From an uncultured Prevotella sp. (GTDB lineage: Bacteria; Bacteroidota; Bacteroidia; Bacteroidales; Bacteroidaceae), in NCBI GenBank assembly GCA_946188165.1, contig CAMHTW010000031.1, positions 1-40,055 on the forward strand: a stretch of DNA of 40,055 nt. The letters run 5' to 3'. The notes beneath the pieces are model-generated. The model searched no databases, was not told where the DNA came from, and was given only the letters and a program-made list of their open reading frames with translations. Below, piece by piece: positions 32,818 through 40,055 of the stretch; the stretch's first letter is position 1; every line of letters begins with the position of its first letter. Position numbers and translations under genes: made by a program.

Positions 32818-32825
32818 TAAATTTG
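32818..32825 (+). promoter_or_regulatory. -7 box of the MATE transporter
   Basis: TAAATTTG, 13 nt before the ATG at 32839, leaving a very short leader. The -33 position falls inside the heptamer repeat. Confidence 0.6.
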
Positions 32826-32838
32826 CAGCTAATTTGTA

Positions 32839-34224
32839 ATGTTCGGACGCAAAAGGGAGCATGTTGACCTGCTGGCGTACATCCGCGAAGGGCGCGAAAT
32901 GACGCAAGGCGAGAAGCTTAGGCTGATTATCAGTCTGAGTATACCGTCTATTTTGGCACAGATATCGGCTACCGTCATGTTTTTCATCGACGCGTCGATG
33001 GTGGGGCATTTGGGTGCCAAGGCATCTGCATCCATCGGACTGGTTGAGACTACGGGATGGCTGATGGGCGGATTGGGCGCAGCAGCGAATATGGGCTTCT
33101 CCGTGCAGGTGGCGCATGCCATTGGTGCCAACGACTTCGAACGGGCCCGTCGTGTCTTGCGACAGTCGTTGGTGTGCTGCCTGTTGTGGAGCCTCAGTAT
33201 TACGACTGTAGCCCTGTTGATCAGCGGTCGTCTGCCGTACTGGTTGGGTGGCTCTACCGAGATAGCCCACGACGCATCACTCTATTTCGCACTCATCGGC
33301 GTATTTGGCATCTTTTACCAGATAGAGGGGCTGGGCGGTTCGATGCTGAAATGTTCAGGCAACATGAAGATTCCGTCTATGCTTAATATCTGTATGTGCC
33401 TCATGGACGTGATCTTTAACTACCTCTTTATATATATATTAGGTATGGGTGTCATGGGTGCAGCCCTCGGCACGGGTCTGGCTGAACTCGTCACAGCCTG
33501 TCTCATGATGTATTTCCTGCTTGTGAGGTCTGACATGCTGTCGCTGGTGGGCCGGCCTGGTTCTTTCAAGCCAAAGGCCGATGTGGTGCAGAATGCCATA
33601 AAGATTGGTGCGCCCATGGGTTTACAGCACTTGTTGATGGGTGGTGCACAGATTGTCAGCACCCTGATTGTAGCCCCATTGGGTACGGTGGCTATCGCTG
33701 CCCATTCGTTAGGTATCACTGTCGAGAGTCTATGCTATATGCCTGGTTTTGGTATTGCCGAAGCAGCCACCACGCTGGTTGGCCAGAGCTTTGGTGCTGG
33801 CAAACGTAAGCTGACCCAGTCGTTTGCCCACATGTCAACGGGTTTGGGCGTAGCAGTCATGACGCTGATGGGTGTGCTGATGTGGATATTCGCCTCGGAA
33901 CTGATGTCGTTGATGACGCCTGTCAATGAGATTATTGCCATTGGTGCCGAATGTCTGCGCATCGAGGCCTTTGCCGAACCGATGTTTGCAGCATCTATCG
34001 TCATCAACGGCATCTTCATAGGTGTTGGCGACACGTTGCGTCCTGCCATCATGAGTCTGGCGTCCATGTGGGGTGTACGCCTGACGTTAGCAGCCTTGCT
34101 GGCCACAACTTACGGATTGCCAGGTGTTTGGACGGCTATGGCCATCGAACTGACCTTCCGTGGCATCATCTTCCTTGTTCGTTTGGTACAAGGAGGGTGG
34201 ATGAGGAAGATGGCAGATGTCTGA
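32839..34224 (+). CDS. MATE-family multidrug/toxin efflux transporter
   Basis: A 461-residue membrane protein with about twelve helices in two related halves, which exports drugs or metabolites by sodium or proton antiport. The first half begins LIISLSIPSILAQISATVMFFID (in short SIPSILAQISATVMFFID) and has MVGHLGAKASASIGLVETTGW. The second half begins IKIGAPMGLQHLLMGGAQIV and has MPGFGIAEAATTLVGQSFGAG, a strong family feature (quoted in part: GFGIAEAATTLVGQSFGAG). The final residues MADV are read from the heptamer array at 34210-34314, which also supplies its stop codon. The substrate is unknown. Confidence 0.92.
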   Translation: MFGRKREHVDLLAYIREGREMTQGEKLRLIISLSIPSILAQISATVMFFIDASMVGHLGAKASASIGLVETTGWLMGGLGAAANMGFSVQVAHAIGANDFERARRVLRQSLVCCLLWSLSITTVALLISGRLPYWLGGSTEIAHDASLYFALIGVFGIFYQIEGLGGSMLKCSGNMKIPSMLNICMCLMDVIFNYLFIYILGMGVMGAALGTGLAELVTACLMMYFLLVRSDMLSLVGRPGSFKPKADVVQNAIKIGAPMGLQHLLMGGAQIVSTLIVAPLGTVAIAAHSLGITVESLCYMPGFGIAEAATTLVGQSFGAGKRKLTQSFAHMSTGLGVAVMTLMGVLMWIFASELMSLMTPVNEIIAIGAECLRIEAFAEPMFAASIVINGIFIGVGDTLRPAIMSLASMWGVRLTLAALLATTYGLPGVWTAMAIELTFRGIIFLVRLVQGGWMRKMADV

Positions 34225-34314
34225 TGTATGATGTATGATGTATGATGTATGATGTATGATGTATGATGTAAGATGTAAGATGTAAGATGTCTGATGGCAG
34301 ATGTAAGATGTAAG
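34210..34314. repeat. ATGTATG/ATGTAAG heptamer array at the MATE gene end
   Basis: Fifteen contiguous 7-bp units: ATGGCAG, ATGTCTG, ATGTATG six times, ATGTAAG three times, ATGTCTG, ATGGCAG and ATGTAAG twice. The MATE stop codon TGA (34222-34224) lies in it. ATGTAAG also matches units of the array at 22569-22653. Confidence 0.95.
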
Positions 34315-34344
34315 GTGGGAGAGGGTAGAGGTGTATGATGGAAT

Positions 34345-34386
34345 AAAAAAAGAATGCAGCTCTCGAATCATCCGAAAGCTGCATTC
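34345..34386 (-). terminator. Minus-strand terminator of a candidate small RNA
   Basis: GAATGCAGCT (34352-34361) and AGCTGCATTC (34377-34386) form a perfect 10-bp stem. On the minus strand seven U follow. The MATE gene, on the plus strand, does not use this T-run. Confidence 0.85.
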
Positions 34387-34583
34387 CCAACTTTATCAAT
34401 AACTAAAAACCTAATCTTATGAAAAACGTCTCCCGACGTCATGTCATCCTTAATTCAATCTTAACTTACCTAATTATTAACTAAACCTAAATCCGATTTC
34501 TCTAAATCTTTTACCTTTTTATAACTAATACCTTTATGTCTGTTATCCAATCTTTAACCTTAAAACTAATTCTCTCTTGAAGA
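34345..34583 (-). ncRNA. Candidate small RNA, about 240 nt
   Basis: A minus-strand transcript is framed by a good promoter (TTGG, 19 nt, TACCTTTG at 34589-34619) and a strong terminator (34345-34386), with no convincing coding frame between. It holds a short hairpin ACGTC-GGGA-GACGT (34426-34439) whose loop is a GNRA tetraloop only on this strand. The remainder is AT-rich. I do not recognise the family. The alternative is a fossil leader on the plus strand, where ACTAAAAACCTAATCTTATGAAAA-like text resembles the start region of a TonB-receptor gene (quoted in part as CTAAAAACCTAATCTTATG). Confidence 0.5.
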
Positions 34584-34588
34584 CGATG

Positions 34589-34619
34589 CAAAGGTACGAC
34601 GATTTTTGCTTCCCTCCAA
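34589..34619 (-). promoter_or_regulatory. Promoter of the candidate small RNA
   Basis: -7 box TACCTTTG (34589-34596) with TTGG 19 nt upstream (34616-34619) on the minus strand. No coding gene lies downstream in that direction before the terminator. Confidence 0.65.
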
Positions 34620-34800
34620 CTTTTCTGAGCAAAAGTAGCAGAAAAATGCCACATTATTGACGTAAATCAAGTGTTTGTGTTCGCACACAGTTCGCAAATC
34701 GAACTATTTGACTCTTTTGATGAGGTTGTTAGTTACTGCCCGTACCCCAACAATTTAAACTACCAATTATACTATCGATAATCCCAGCTATTAATTTGAG

Positions 34801-34839
34801 GAAAAAGAAATCCAGCACTCCTGAGAAGGTGGTGCTGGA
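34801..34839 (-). terminator. Terminator of the etfBA-acyl-CoA dehydrogenase operon
   Basis: TCCAGCAC (34811-34818) pairs with GTGCTGGA (34832-34839). On the minus strand TTTCTTTTTC follows. It lies about 140 bp after the acyl-CoA dehydrogenase stop codon. Confidence 0.7.
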
Positions 34840-34883
34840 ATCTCATCGGCACATCGCAGTCATCCCGTCGTAAGCTCGCGTTC

Positions 34884-34971
34884 AGTCCGACGGCCTTAAA
34901 CTAATAGTCCGACAGCTTCGGACTCGCAGTCCGAGCCGTTCGGACTGGGAGTCCGTAGGGACGGATTAATA
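34884..34971. repeat. Tandem 22-bp palindromic units
   Basis: AGTCCG recurs at exactly 22-bp intervals, at 34884, 34906, 34928 and 34950. The second and third units are perfect hairpins, AGTCCGA and TCGGACT around 5-nt loops (CAGCT, GCCGT). The fourth is an imperfect one. The array lies in the 3' UTR of the acyl-CoA dehydrogenase, upstream of its terminator. Confidence 0.8.
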
Positions 34972-34979
34972 TCATTTGA

Positions 34980-36710
34980 TTACGCTTCAGCTTCGGGCTC
35001 TACAGCACGGAAGCTTGCAAGGTCCTCAACCTGGAAGGCCTTGATGTAAGCAGACTTACCGAGTACATCCTCCTCAGTCATGCGAACATAGACGTTAGCA
35101 CTCTTTTGGAAGAGCTCAGGAGCCTTAGTGGCATCGCGCAGGATGAGCAGCGACATCACGAGCTCGGCAGTCATATCGTACAGACGGCGAGCCAGGAAGT
35201 CTTGAGCATCCTGATTCTCCAGTGCCTTCACGTTGGCAAGTGCCTCCTCGTAAATGGGGATGAGCTTCTCGACGCGAGTCTTGAGGCCAGCAAGAGATTC
35301 GCTGACAGTGAGGTTAGCCAGCATATCCTTGATGTTAGCCAGCATGGTGCCGTTAGAGATGTAACGGATAGCTGCAACGACCTGCAACTGTGTCGTACCC
35401 TCGTAGATAGAGAAGATACGAGCGTCGCGGAACAGGCGCTGACTCTTATACTCCATAATGAAGCCTGAACCACCGTGGATGCTGATGGCATCGTAAGCGT
35501 TCTGGTTGGCGTACTCAGAGTTCATACCCTTGGCCAGTGGCGTGAAGGCATCAGCCAAGCGCTGGTACTTCTTCAGTTCCTGCTTCTCCTCAGGTGTGAG
35601 CTTGCGGTCGCGCTCGATGTCTTCGAGGCACTTGTAGACGTCAACATAGCAAGCGGTCTCGTATAGCAGTGAACGACCAGCATCGAGCTTGGCCTTCATG
35701 CGAGAGAGCATATCGTAAACAGCGGGGAAGTTGATGATCTTGTCACCGAACTGCTGACGCTCCTTAGCGTAAGCCAGACCTTCGTTGTAAGCCTCCTGCT
35801 CGACACCTACCGACTGTGCAGCAATACCCAGACGGGCACCGTTCATCAGAGCCATCACATACTTGATAAGACCCAGACGTGTGCTACCGCAGAGTTCTGC
35901 CTTGGCATTCTTATAGGTCAGCTCACAGGTGGGTGAACCGTGGATACCCAACTTATGCTCGATATGACGCACGTTGACACCGCCCTGGCGCTTGTCGTAG
36001 ATGAACATCGACAGACCACGTCCGTCCTTCGTGCCCTCCTCAGAACGAGCCAGAACGAGATGGATGTCGCTGTCACCATTGGTAATGAAACGCTTCACAC
36101 CATTCAGGCGCCAGCAGTTCTCCTTCTCGTCGAAGGTGGCCTTCAGCATGACGCGCTGCAAGTCAGAACCTGCATCGGGCTCCGTCAGGTCCATAGACAT
36201 ACCCTCACCAGCACAAACGCGGGGGATATACTTCTGGCGCTGCTCCTCAGAACCGAACTCATACAGTGTGTCGATACAGCTCTGCAGGCTCCAGATGTTC
36301 TGGAAACCGGCATCGGCAGCCGAAATCATCTCGCTCAGCATAGAGAACACTGCGTTAGGCAGGTTCAGACCGCCGTAACGACGCGGCATAGAGACACCCC
36401 ACAGACCAGCCTTACGGGTGGCGTCGAGGTTCTCGTAAGTCTTAGAGGCGTAAATCATACGGCCGTTCTCGAGGTGTGGACCTTCCAGGTCAACAGCCTC
36501 AGAGTTTGGCTCGATGATGTTGGCAGCCACGTCGCCGGTGATGTCGAGAATCTGCTTGTAGTTCTCGATGGCATCGCCCAGGTCAACGGGAGCATAGTCA
36601 TATTCTTTCGCATCAGCGAAACCCTTTTCTTTCAGCTCAACGATACGAGCCATCAGGGGGTGGTTCAAGTAGAACCCGATCTCAGGATGATCGCTATAAT
36701 AGTTTGCCAT
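34980..36710 (-). CDS. Acyl-CoA dehydrogenase
   Basis: A 576-residue flavoenzyme that would take two hydrogens from an acyl-CoA, passing electrons to the ETF encoded just upstream. It has the N-terminal helical domain, then MDLTEPDAGSDLQRVMLKA (FAD/substrate segment), WRLNGVKRFITNGD, QFGDKIINFPAVYDMLSRM and the IYEGTT motif in SIYEGTTQLQVVA, the usual place of the catalytic glutamate. The C-terminal extension of about 130 residues is typical of the larger, ACAD9-like members. It lies 2 bp after etfA. Chain-length preference is not visible. Confidence 0.93.
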   Translation of the reverse strand: MANYYSDHPEIGFYLNHPLMARIVELKEKGFADAKEYDYAPVDLGDAIENYKQILDITGDVAANIIEPNSEAVDLEGPHLENGRMIYASKTYENLDATRKAGLWGVSMPRRYGGLNLPNAVFSMLSEMISAADAGFQNIWSLQSCIDTLYEFGSEEQRQKYIPRVCAGEGMSMDLTEPDAGSDLQRVMLKATFDEKENCWRLNGVKRFITNGDSDIHLVLARSEEGTKDGRGLSMFIYDKRQGGVNVRHIEHKLGIHGSPTCELTYKNAKAELCGSTRLGLIKYVMALMNGARLGIAAQSVGVEQEAYNEGLAYAKERQQFGDKIINFPAVYDMLSRMKAKLDAGRSLLYETACYVDVYKCLEDIERDRKLTPEEKQELKKYQRLADAFTPLAKGMNSEYANQNAYDAISIHGGSGFIMEYKSQRLFRDARIFSIYEGTTQLQVVAAIRYISNGTMLANIKDMLANLTVSESLAGLKTRVEKLIPIYEEALANVKALENQDAQDFLARRLYDMTAELVMSLLILRDATKAPELFQKSANVYVRMTEEDVLGKSAYIKAFQVEDLASFRAVEPEAEA

Positions 36711-36712
36711 AA

Positions 36713-37735
36713 TTACTTCGAATTTTGCTTATAGTATTTAATGAGTTTGGGAACTACCTCCTCCACAGTACCAACAATCACGTAGTCGGCGATGCGGTTG
36801 ATAGGTGCATCGGGATCGCTGTTCACAGAGATAATGATACCAGAATCCTGCATACCAGCGATGTGCTGGATCTGTCCGGAGATACCGCAGGCAATATACA
36901 CCTTCGGATGAACGGTGACACCAGTCTGACCAATCTGACGGTCGTGGTCTAACCAGCCTGCATCGACGGCAGCACGGCTACCACCAACCTCACCATGCAG
37001 CACCTTTGCCAGGTCGAACAGCATGTCGAAGTTCTCCTTCGAGCCCATACCGTAACCACCAGCTACGACGATGGGTGCACCTTTCAGGTTGTGCTTGGCA
37101 GCCTCTACGTGGTGGTCGAGCACCTTGACGACGAAAGCCTCAGGGCTCACATATTTAGAAACTTCAGGGTAAACCACTTCGCCCTTTGCCTTGCCCTCGT
37201 ACAAAGCCTTCTGCATGACACCGCTACGAACGGTAGCCATCTGAGGGCGATGGTCGGGGTTGACGATGGTAGCTACGATGTTACCACCGAAAGCAGGACG
37301 AATCTGATAGAGCAGATTCTCGTAAACCTTGTTGTTCTTCTTATCTTCGAAAGGACCAATCTCGAGCTCGGTGCAGTCGGCAGTCAGACCAGAGGTCAGC
37401 GATGAGCTAACACGTGGGCCGAGGTCACGACCAATCACGGTAGCACCCATCAGACAGATCTGAGGCTGCTCCTCCTTGAAGAGATTGACGAGGATGTCGG
37501 TGTGGGGCGCTGAGGTGTAGGGGAACAGGTCCTTACCGTCGAAGACAAACAGCTTGTCGACACCATAAGGCAGAATCTGATCCTCCACCTTGCCCTTGAT
37601 GCCTGTACCGGCCACCACGGCGTGGAGCTCTACGTTCAGTTCATTGGCGAGCTTGCGACCTTTGGTCAGCAGCTCCTGAGATACTTCCTGTACCTGAGTA
37701 CCTTCTATCTCGCAATATACAAATACATTGTTCAT
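36713..37735 (-). CDS. etfA: Electron transfer flavoprotein alpha subunit
   Basis: A 340-residue FAD-binding subunit of the ETF dimer, which carries electrons from acyl-CoA dehydrogenase. The C-terminal FAD domain is clear: VGGSRAAVDAGWLDHDRQIGQTGV, HPKVYIACGISGQIQHIAG and SVNSDPDAPI (quoted in part: RQIGQTGVTVHPKVYIACG). It is preceded by etfB, with an 86-bp gap that folds into a long stem, and followed after 2 bp by the dehydrogenase. The three genes form one operon. Confidence 0.95.
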   Translation of the reverse strand: MNNVFVYCEIEGTQVQEVSQELLTKGRKLANELNVELHAVVAGTGIKGKVEDQILPYGVDKLFVFDGKDLFPYTSAPHTDILVNLFKEEQPQICLMGATVIGRDLGPRVSSSLTSGLTADCTELEIGPFEDKKNNKVYENLLYQIRPAFGGNIVATIVNPDHRPQMATVRSGVMQKALYEGKAKGEVVYPEVSKYVSPEAFVVKVLDHHVEAAKHNLKGAPIVVAGGYGMGSKENFDMLFDLAKVLHGEVGGSRAAVDAGWLDHDRQIGQTGVTVHPKVYIACGISGQIQHIAGMQDSGIIISVNSDPDAPINRIADYVIVGTVEEVVPKLIKYYKQNSK

Positions 37736-37753
37736 ATTGTTTCTTTTATTAAC

Positions 37754-37810
37754 GACAACTTGGACAACTAAAACAACTTTTTATATGTTGTCTATGTTGT
37801 TACAGTTGTC
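37754..37810. repeat. 9-bp-period inverted repeat between etfB and etfA
   Basis: GACAACTTG, GACAACTAA and AACAACTTT are followed by ATGTTGTCT, ATGTTGTTA and CAGTTGTCT, making three 9-bp units and their inverted counterparts. The mRNA would form a long stem of three short paired blocks with small internal loops. Confidence 0.75.
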
Positions 37811-37821
37811 TTCTTTATAAA

Positions 37822-38694
37822 TCAGCCAATGATTTTTTCTTCCAACAATTCTTTGATCATTCCCTCAATATCAGCATCAGAAGCCGTCAAAGTTTTCGAC
37901 TCCTTAGCCTGGAACACGATGTTCTTGATAGCCTTTACCTTCGTGGGAGAGCCAGAGAGACCGCACTGGTTCACGTCGCCGTCCACATCGGCTACGCTCC
38001 ACTGGTTCAGGGTCAGCTCAGGACGCTCATCGTACAGATAATCGTAAGGTGTGCCCTCGGCAGGACGCTCCATAGGACAGGTAGCACGCTTGTACTTCAT
38101 GACCAGCTTGGCATTCTGAGGACGACAGGGAGCAGCACTTCCGTTTACGGTAATCACTACGGGCAGGGGAGCCTCTACGGTCTCAACACCACCGTCGATG
38201 ACGCGCTTGATGGTAGCCTTACCATCCTTCACTGAGAGGACTTCTTCAGCATAAGTCACCTGATTCAGTCCCAGTTTCTGGGCCACCTGAGGACCTACCT
38301 GAGCGGTATCGCCATCGATAGCCTGACGACCACCAATCACGATGTCCACGTCGCCAATCTTCTTGATAGCCGTAGCCAATGCGTAAGAAGTAGCGAGGGT
38401 ATCGGCACCAGCGAACAGACGGTCGGTCAGCAACCAACCCGTATCAGCGCCACGATAAAGTCCTTGACGGATAATCTCACCTGCACGTGGAGGACCCATC
38501 GTGAGGATTCCTACTGTAGAGCCTGGGTTCTGCTCCTTCAGACGAAGGGCCTGCTCCAGGGCATTCAAATCTTCTGGATTGAAGATGGCGGGTAGGGCAG
38601 CGCGGTTGACGGTGCCTTCGGCAGTCATGGCGTCCTTACCCACATTTCTTGTGTCAGGTACCTGCTTGGCAAGTACTACAATTTTTAATGCCAT
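37822..38694 (-). CDS. etfB: Electron transfer flavoprotein beta subunit
   Basis: A 290-residue ETF beta subunit that binds AMP and completes the electron carrier with EtfA. It starts ALKIVVLAKQVPDTRNVG; GPPRAGEIIRQGLYRGAD, IVIGGRQAIDGDTAQVGPQVA and GSAAPCRPQNAKLVMKYKRA are family segments (quoted in part: GGRQAIDGDTAQVGPQ). An upstream in-frame start at 38775 lies beyond the -7 box, so 38694 is chosen. It is the first gene of the etfBA-acyl-CoA dehydrogenase operon. Confidence 0.95.
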   Translation of the reverse strand: MALKIVVLAKQVPDTRNVGKDAMTAEGTVNRAALPAIFNPEDLNALEQALRLKEQNPGSTVGILTMGPPRAGEIIRQGLYRGADTGWLLTDRLFAGADTLATSYALATAIKKIGDVDIVIGGRQAIDGDTAQVGPQVAQKLGLNQVTYAEEVLSVKDGKATIKRVIDGGVETVEAPLPVVITVNGSAAPCRPQNAKLVMKYKRATCPMERPAEGTPYDYLYDERPELTLNQWSVADVDGDVNQCGLSGSPTKVKAIKNIVFQAKESKTLTASDADIEGMIKELLEEKIIG

Positions 38695-38744
38695 ATTATT
38701 TATAATAATGTGTAAAAATGATATCCTTTTGCAAAAATCGGGTG

Positions 38745-38752
38745 CAAAGGTA
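38745..38752 (-). promoter_or_regulatory. -7 box of the etfBA operon
   Basis: TACCTTTG on the minus strand, 50 nt before the etfB start codon. Confidence 0.7.
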
Positions 38753-38782
38753 CACTTTTTTGCGTACACAGCCAAATAAAAT

Positions 38783-38825
38783 GCACAAAAACAGCCAAAA
38801 TGTGCACACTTCGGCTGTTTTGTGC
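38783..38825 (-). terminator. Terminator of the HerA-like gene
   Basis: GCACAAAAACAGCC (38783-38796) pairs with GGCTGTTTTGTGC (38813-38825), with one bulged A. On the minus strand ATTTTATTT follows. It lies 36 bp after the HerA-like stop codon. Confidence 0.75.
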
Positions 38826-38860
38826 AATATAATTCTCCTTCTCTAACTTCTTTAACTCCC

Positions 38861-40055
38861 TTACTTAATCAGATTGCCTAAGATGTCGCGCGTCAACTCC
38901 TTGGTGGCGGTACGCGTAGCGGCACTCGTGGCATTCTTGACCACGCGTCCTGTAGTAGAGGTCTTTGACTTGGTCTTCTTACCCGTTATCTTGTCGCTGA
39001 CGTAGGTGCCGAGGACGGCAGCCAGTGTCGAGGTAACAGCAGTTAGGATGGCTTTCAGCACCTTCGACATCATGCCCGGCTTCTTCTTCTCTTCCTTGGC
39101 AACTTTGCCTGCAGCCTTGGCATCCTCAGCGGCAGCAGCCTCTTCCTGTTGGGCAACCATCTGCTGTTCGGCTTCAGCCATCAGTACCTCGAAGGCACTC
39201 TCACGGTCGATGGGCGTATCGTATTTACCATAGATGCGACTCTGCTTGATGATGTCGAGGCGCTGCCCTTCCGTGACGGCACCAATCTGCGACAATGGGA
39301 AAAGGATTTTGGCACGTTCCACCATGTTGGGTGCGCCTTTCTCGTCGAGGAAGCTGACCAGTGCCTCGCCCGTTTCGAGGTTCATGATGGCCTCGTCGGT
39401 CTTGAAGGCGGGATTGGCGCGGAAGGTGTCGGCAGCCGTCTTGACGGCTTTCTGATCCTTAGGTGTATAGGCTCGCAGGGCGTGCTGTACACGATTGCCA
39501 AGTTGACCCAGTATGTTCTCGGGGATGTCCGTGGGACTCTGTGTGATGAAGTAGATGCCCACGCCTTTCGAGCGAATGAGACGGATGACTTGTTCTATCT
39601 TGTCGAGCAAAGCCTTGCTGGTGTCTGAGAACAGCATGTGAGCCTCGTCGAAGAAGAATACCAGTTTGGGTTGTGGCAGATCGCCCACTTCGGGCAGGGT
39701 AGAGTAGAGCTCACTCATCAGCCACAGCAGGAACGTCGAATAGAGTTTTGGTTGCAACATCAGTTTGTCGGCAGCCAAGACATTCATGACGCCCTTGCCG
39801 TTTTCCGTCTGCATGAGGTCGTAGATGTCGAAAGACGGCTCGCCGAAGAACTTGTCGGCGCCCTGATTCTCCAGCTGTAATAAGGCACGCTGGATGGCAC
39901 CGATGGTTGGCGTCGAGATGTTGCCGTACTTGGTGGTGTACTCCTTGGCATGCTGCGATACCCAGTCGAGCATCGAGCGTAAATCCTTCAGGTCGATGAG
40001 CAGCAGTCCGCGCTCGTCGGCAATGCGGAACACGATGTTCAGCACACCGTCCTGC
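38861..40055 (-). CDS. HerA-like ATPase (DUF853 family), 5' end missing
   Basis: About 398 residues of a larger protein whose start lies beyond the window edge. The frame runs open to 40055. [26 protein letters not shown] is the usual first part after the missing P-loop domain (shown in part: [19 protein letters not shown]). Walker B is [13 protein letters not shown], followed by [18 protein letters not shown] and a final arginine segment in [21 protein letters not shown] Lys/Glu/Ala-rich linker and a hydrophobic stretch near the C-terminus follow. Members are predicted DNA-translocating or membrane-associated ATPases, with no proven role. A repeat (TTCTCTAAC-type, 9-bp period) abuts the stop codon. 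Confidence 0.85.
   Translation of the reverse strand, partial: QDGVLNIVFRIADERGLLLIDLKDLRSMLDWVSQHAKEYTTKYGNISTPTIGAIQRALLQLENQGADKFFGEPSFDIYDLMQTENGKGVMNVLAADKLMLQPKLYSTFLLWLMSELYSTLPEVGDLPQPKLVFFFDEAHMLFSDTSKALLDKIEQVIRLIRSKGVGIYFITQSPTDIPENILGQLGNRVQHALRAYTPKDQKAVKTAADTFRANPAFKTDEAIMNLETGEALVSFLDEKGAPNMVERAKILFPLSQIGAVTEGQRLDIIKQSRIYGKYDTPIDRESAFEVLMAEAEQQMVAQQEEAAAAEDAKAAGKVAKEEKKKPGMMSKVLKAILTAVTSTLAAVLGTYVSDKITGKKTKSKTSTTGRVVKNATSAATRTATKELTRDILGNLIK

Noticed and set aside
34087..34399. Minus-strand frames with repeated HHTSYI-like peptides
   Set aside because: They are translations of the 7-bp array (three units give seven codons), partly antisense to the MATE gene, with no signal of coding.
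34419..34484. 21-codon plus-strand frame starting MKNVSRRHV
   Set aside because: It has no promoter on that strand, and the minus-strand promoter, GNRA hairpin and terminator explain the region better. It is kept as an alternative reading of a fossil leader.

Overview
The window looks like chromosome from a Bacteroidales bacterium, most probably Prevotella or a close relative. The evidence is threefold. Almost every transcription unit is preceded by the Bacteroidetes promoter signature (-7 box TAnnTTTG, often with TTTG 19-20 nt upstream). Classical Shine-Dalgarno sites are scarce. The gene families (GlyQS-type glycyl-tRNA synthetase, split GcvPA/GcvPB, ExbB-ExbD-ExbD-TonB-PstS-TPR cluster, bifunctional RibBA, long LptF/LptG permease) are typical of the order. 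The genus is inferred from style, not from a marker gene.

Layout. 1-840: small secreted Spy-like protein, terminator, tRNA-Val on the minus strand. 845-3058: glycyl-tRNA synthetase and an FKBP-type lipoprotein. 3092-4030 (minus): EamA-type transporter. 4112-6003 (plus): a two-gene module of an ABC/OLD-type ATPase and a DUF4435 TOPRIM-like protein, the domain pair of the PARIS anti-phage system. 5971-10665 (minus): trkH, trkA and dxs, driven by two tandem promoters. 10901-17401 (plus): lipoate ligase followed by the whole glycine cleavage system (gcvT, gcvH, gcvPA, gcvPB) and lpd, apparently one operon. 17421-18067: a decayed secreted-protein gene with an intact promoter, a 21-bp tandem repeat and hairpins. 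18068-20752 (minus): an 834-residue surface lipoprotein behind a 49-residue peptide gene and a structured leader. 21096-26646 (minus): the TonB energisation cluster. 26830-31794 (minus): aspartate-type aminotransferase, ribBA, LptF/LptG permease and a START-like protein. 31936-34224: tRNA-Met, mtnN (minus) and a MATE transporter (plus). 34225-34979: a long intergenic region with a heptamer repeat array, a likely small RNA and tandem 22-bp palindromes. 34980-38694 (minus): etfB, etfA and an acyl-CoA dehydrogenase. 38861-40055 (minus): a HerA-like ATPase cut by the window edge.

Most genes are housekeeping. The strongest candidate for a notable system is the ATPase/DUF4435 pair at 4112-6003. The second theme is a family of short tandem repeats, mainly 7-bp units, at gene borders. 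They supply stop codons, start codons, protein C-termini, part of one signal peptide, and the DNA between divergent promoters. A candidate minus-strand small RNA (34345-34583) has a promoter, a GNRA-capped hairpin and an intrinsic terminator.
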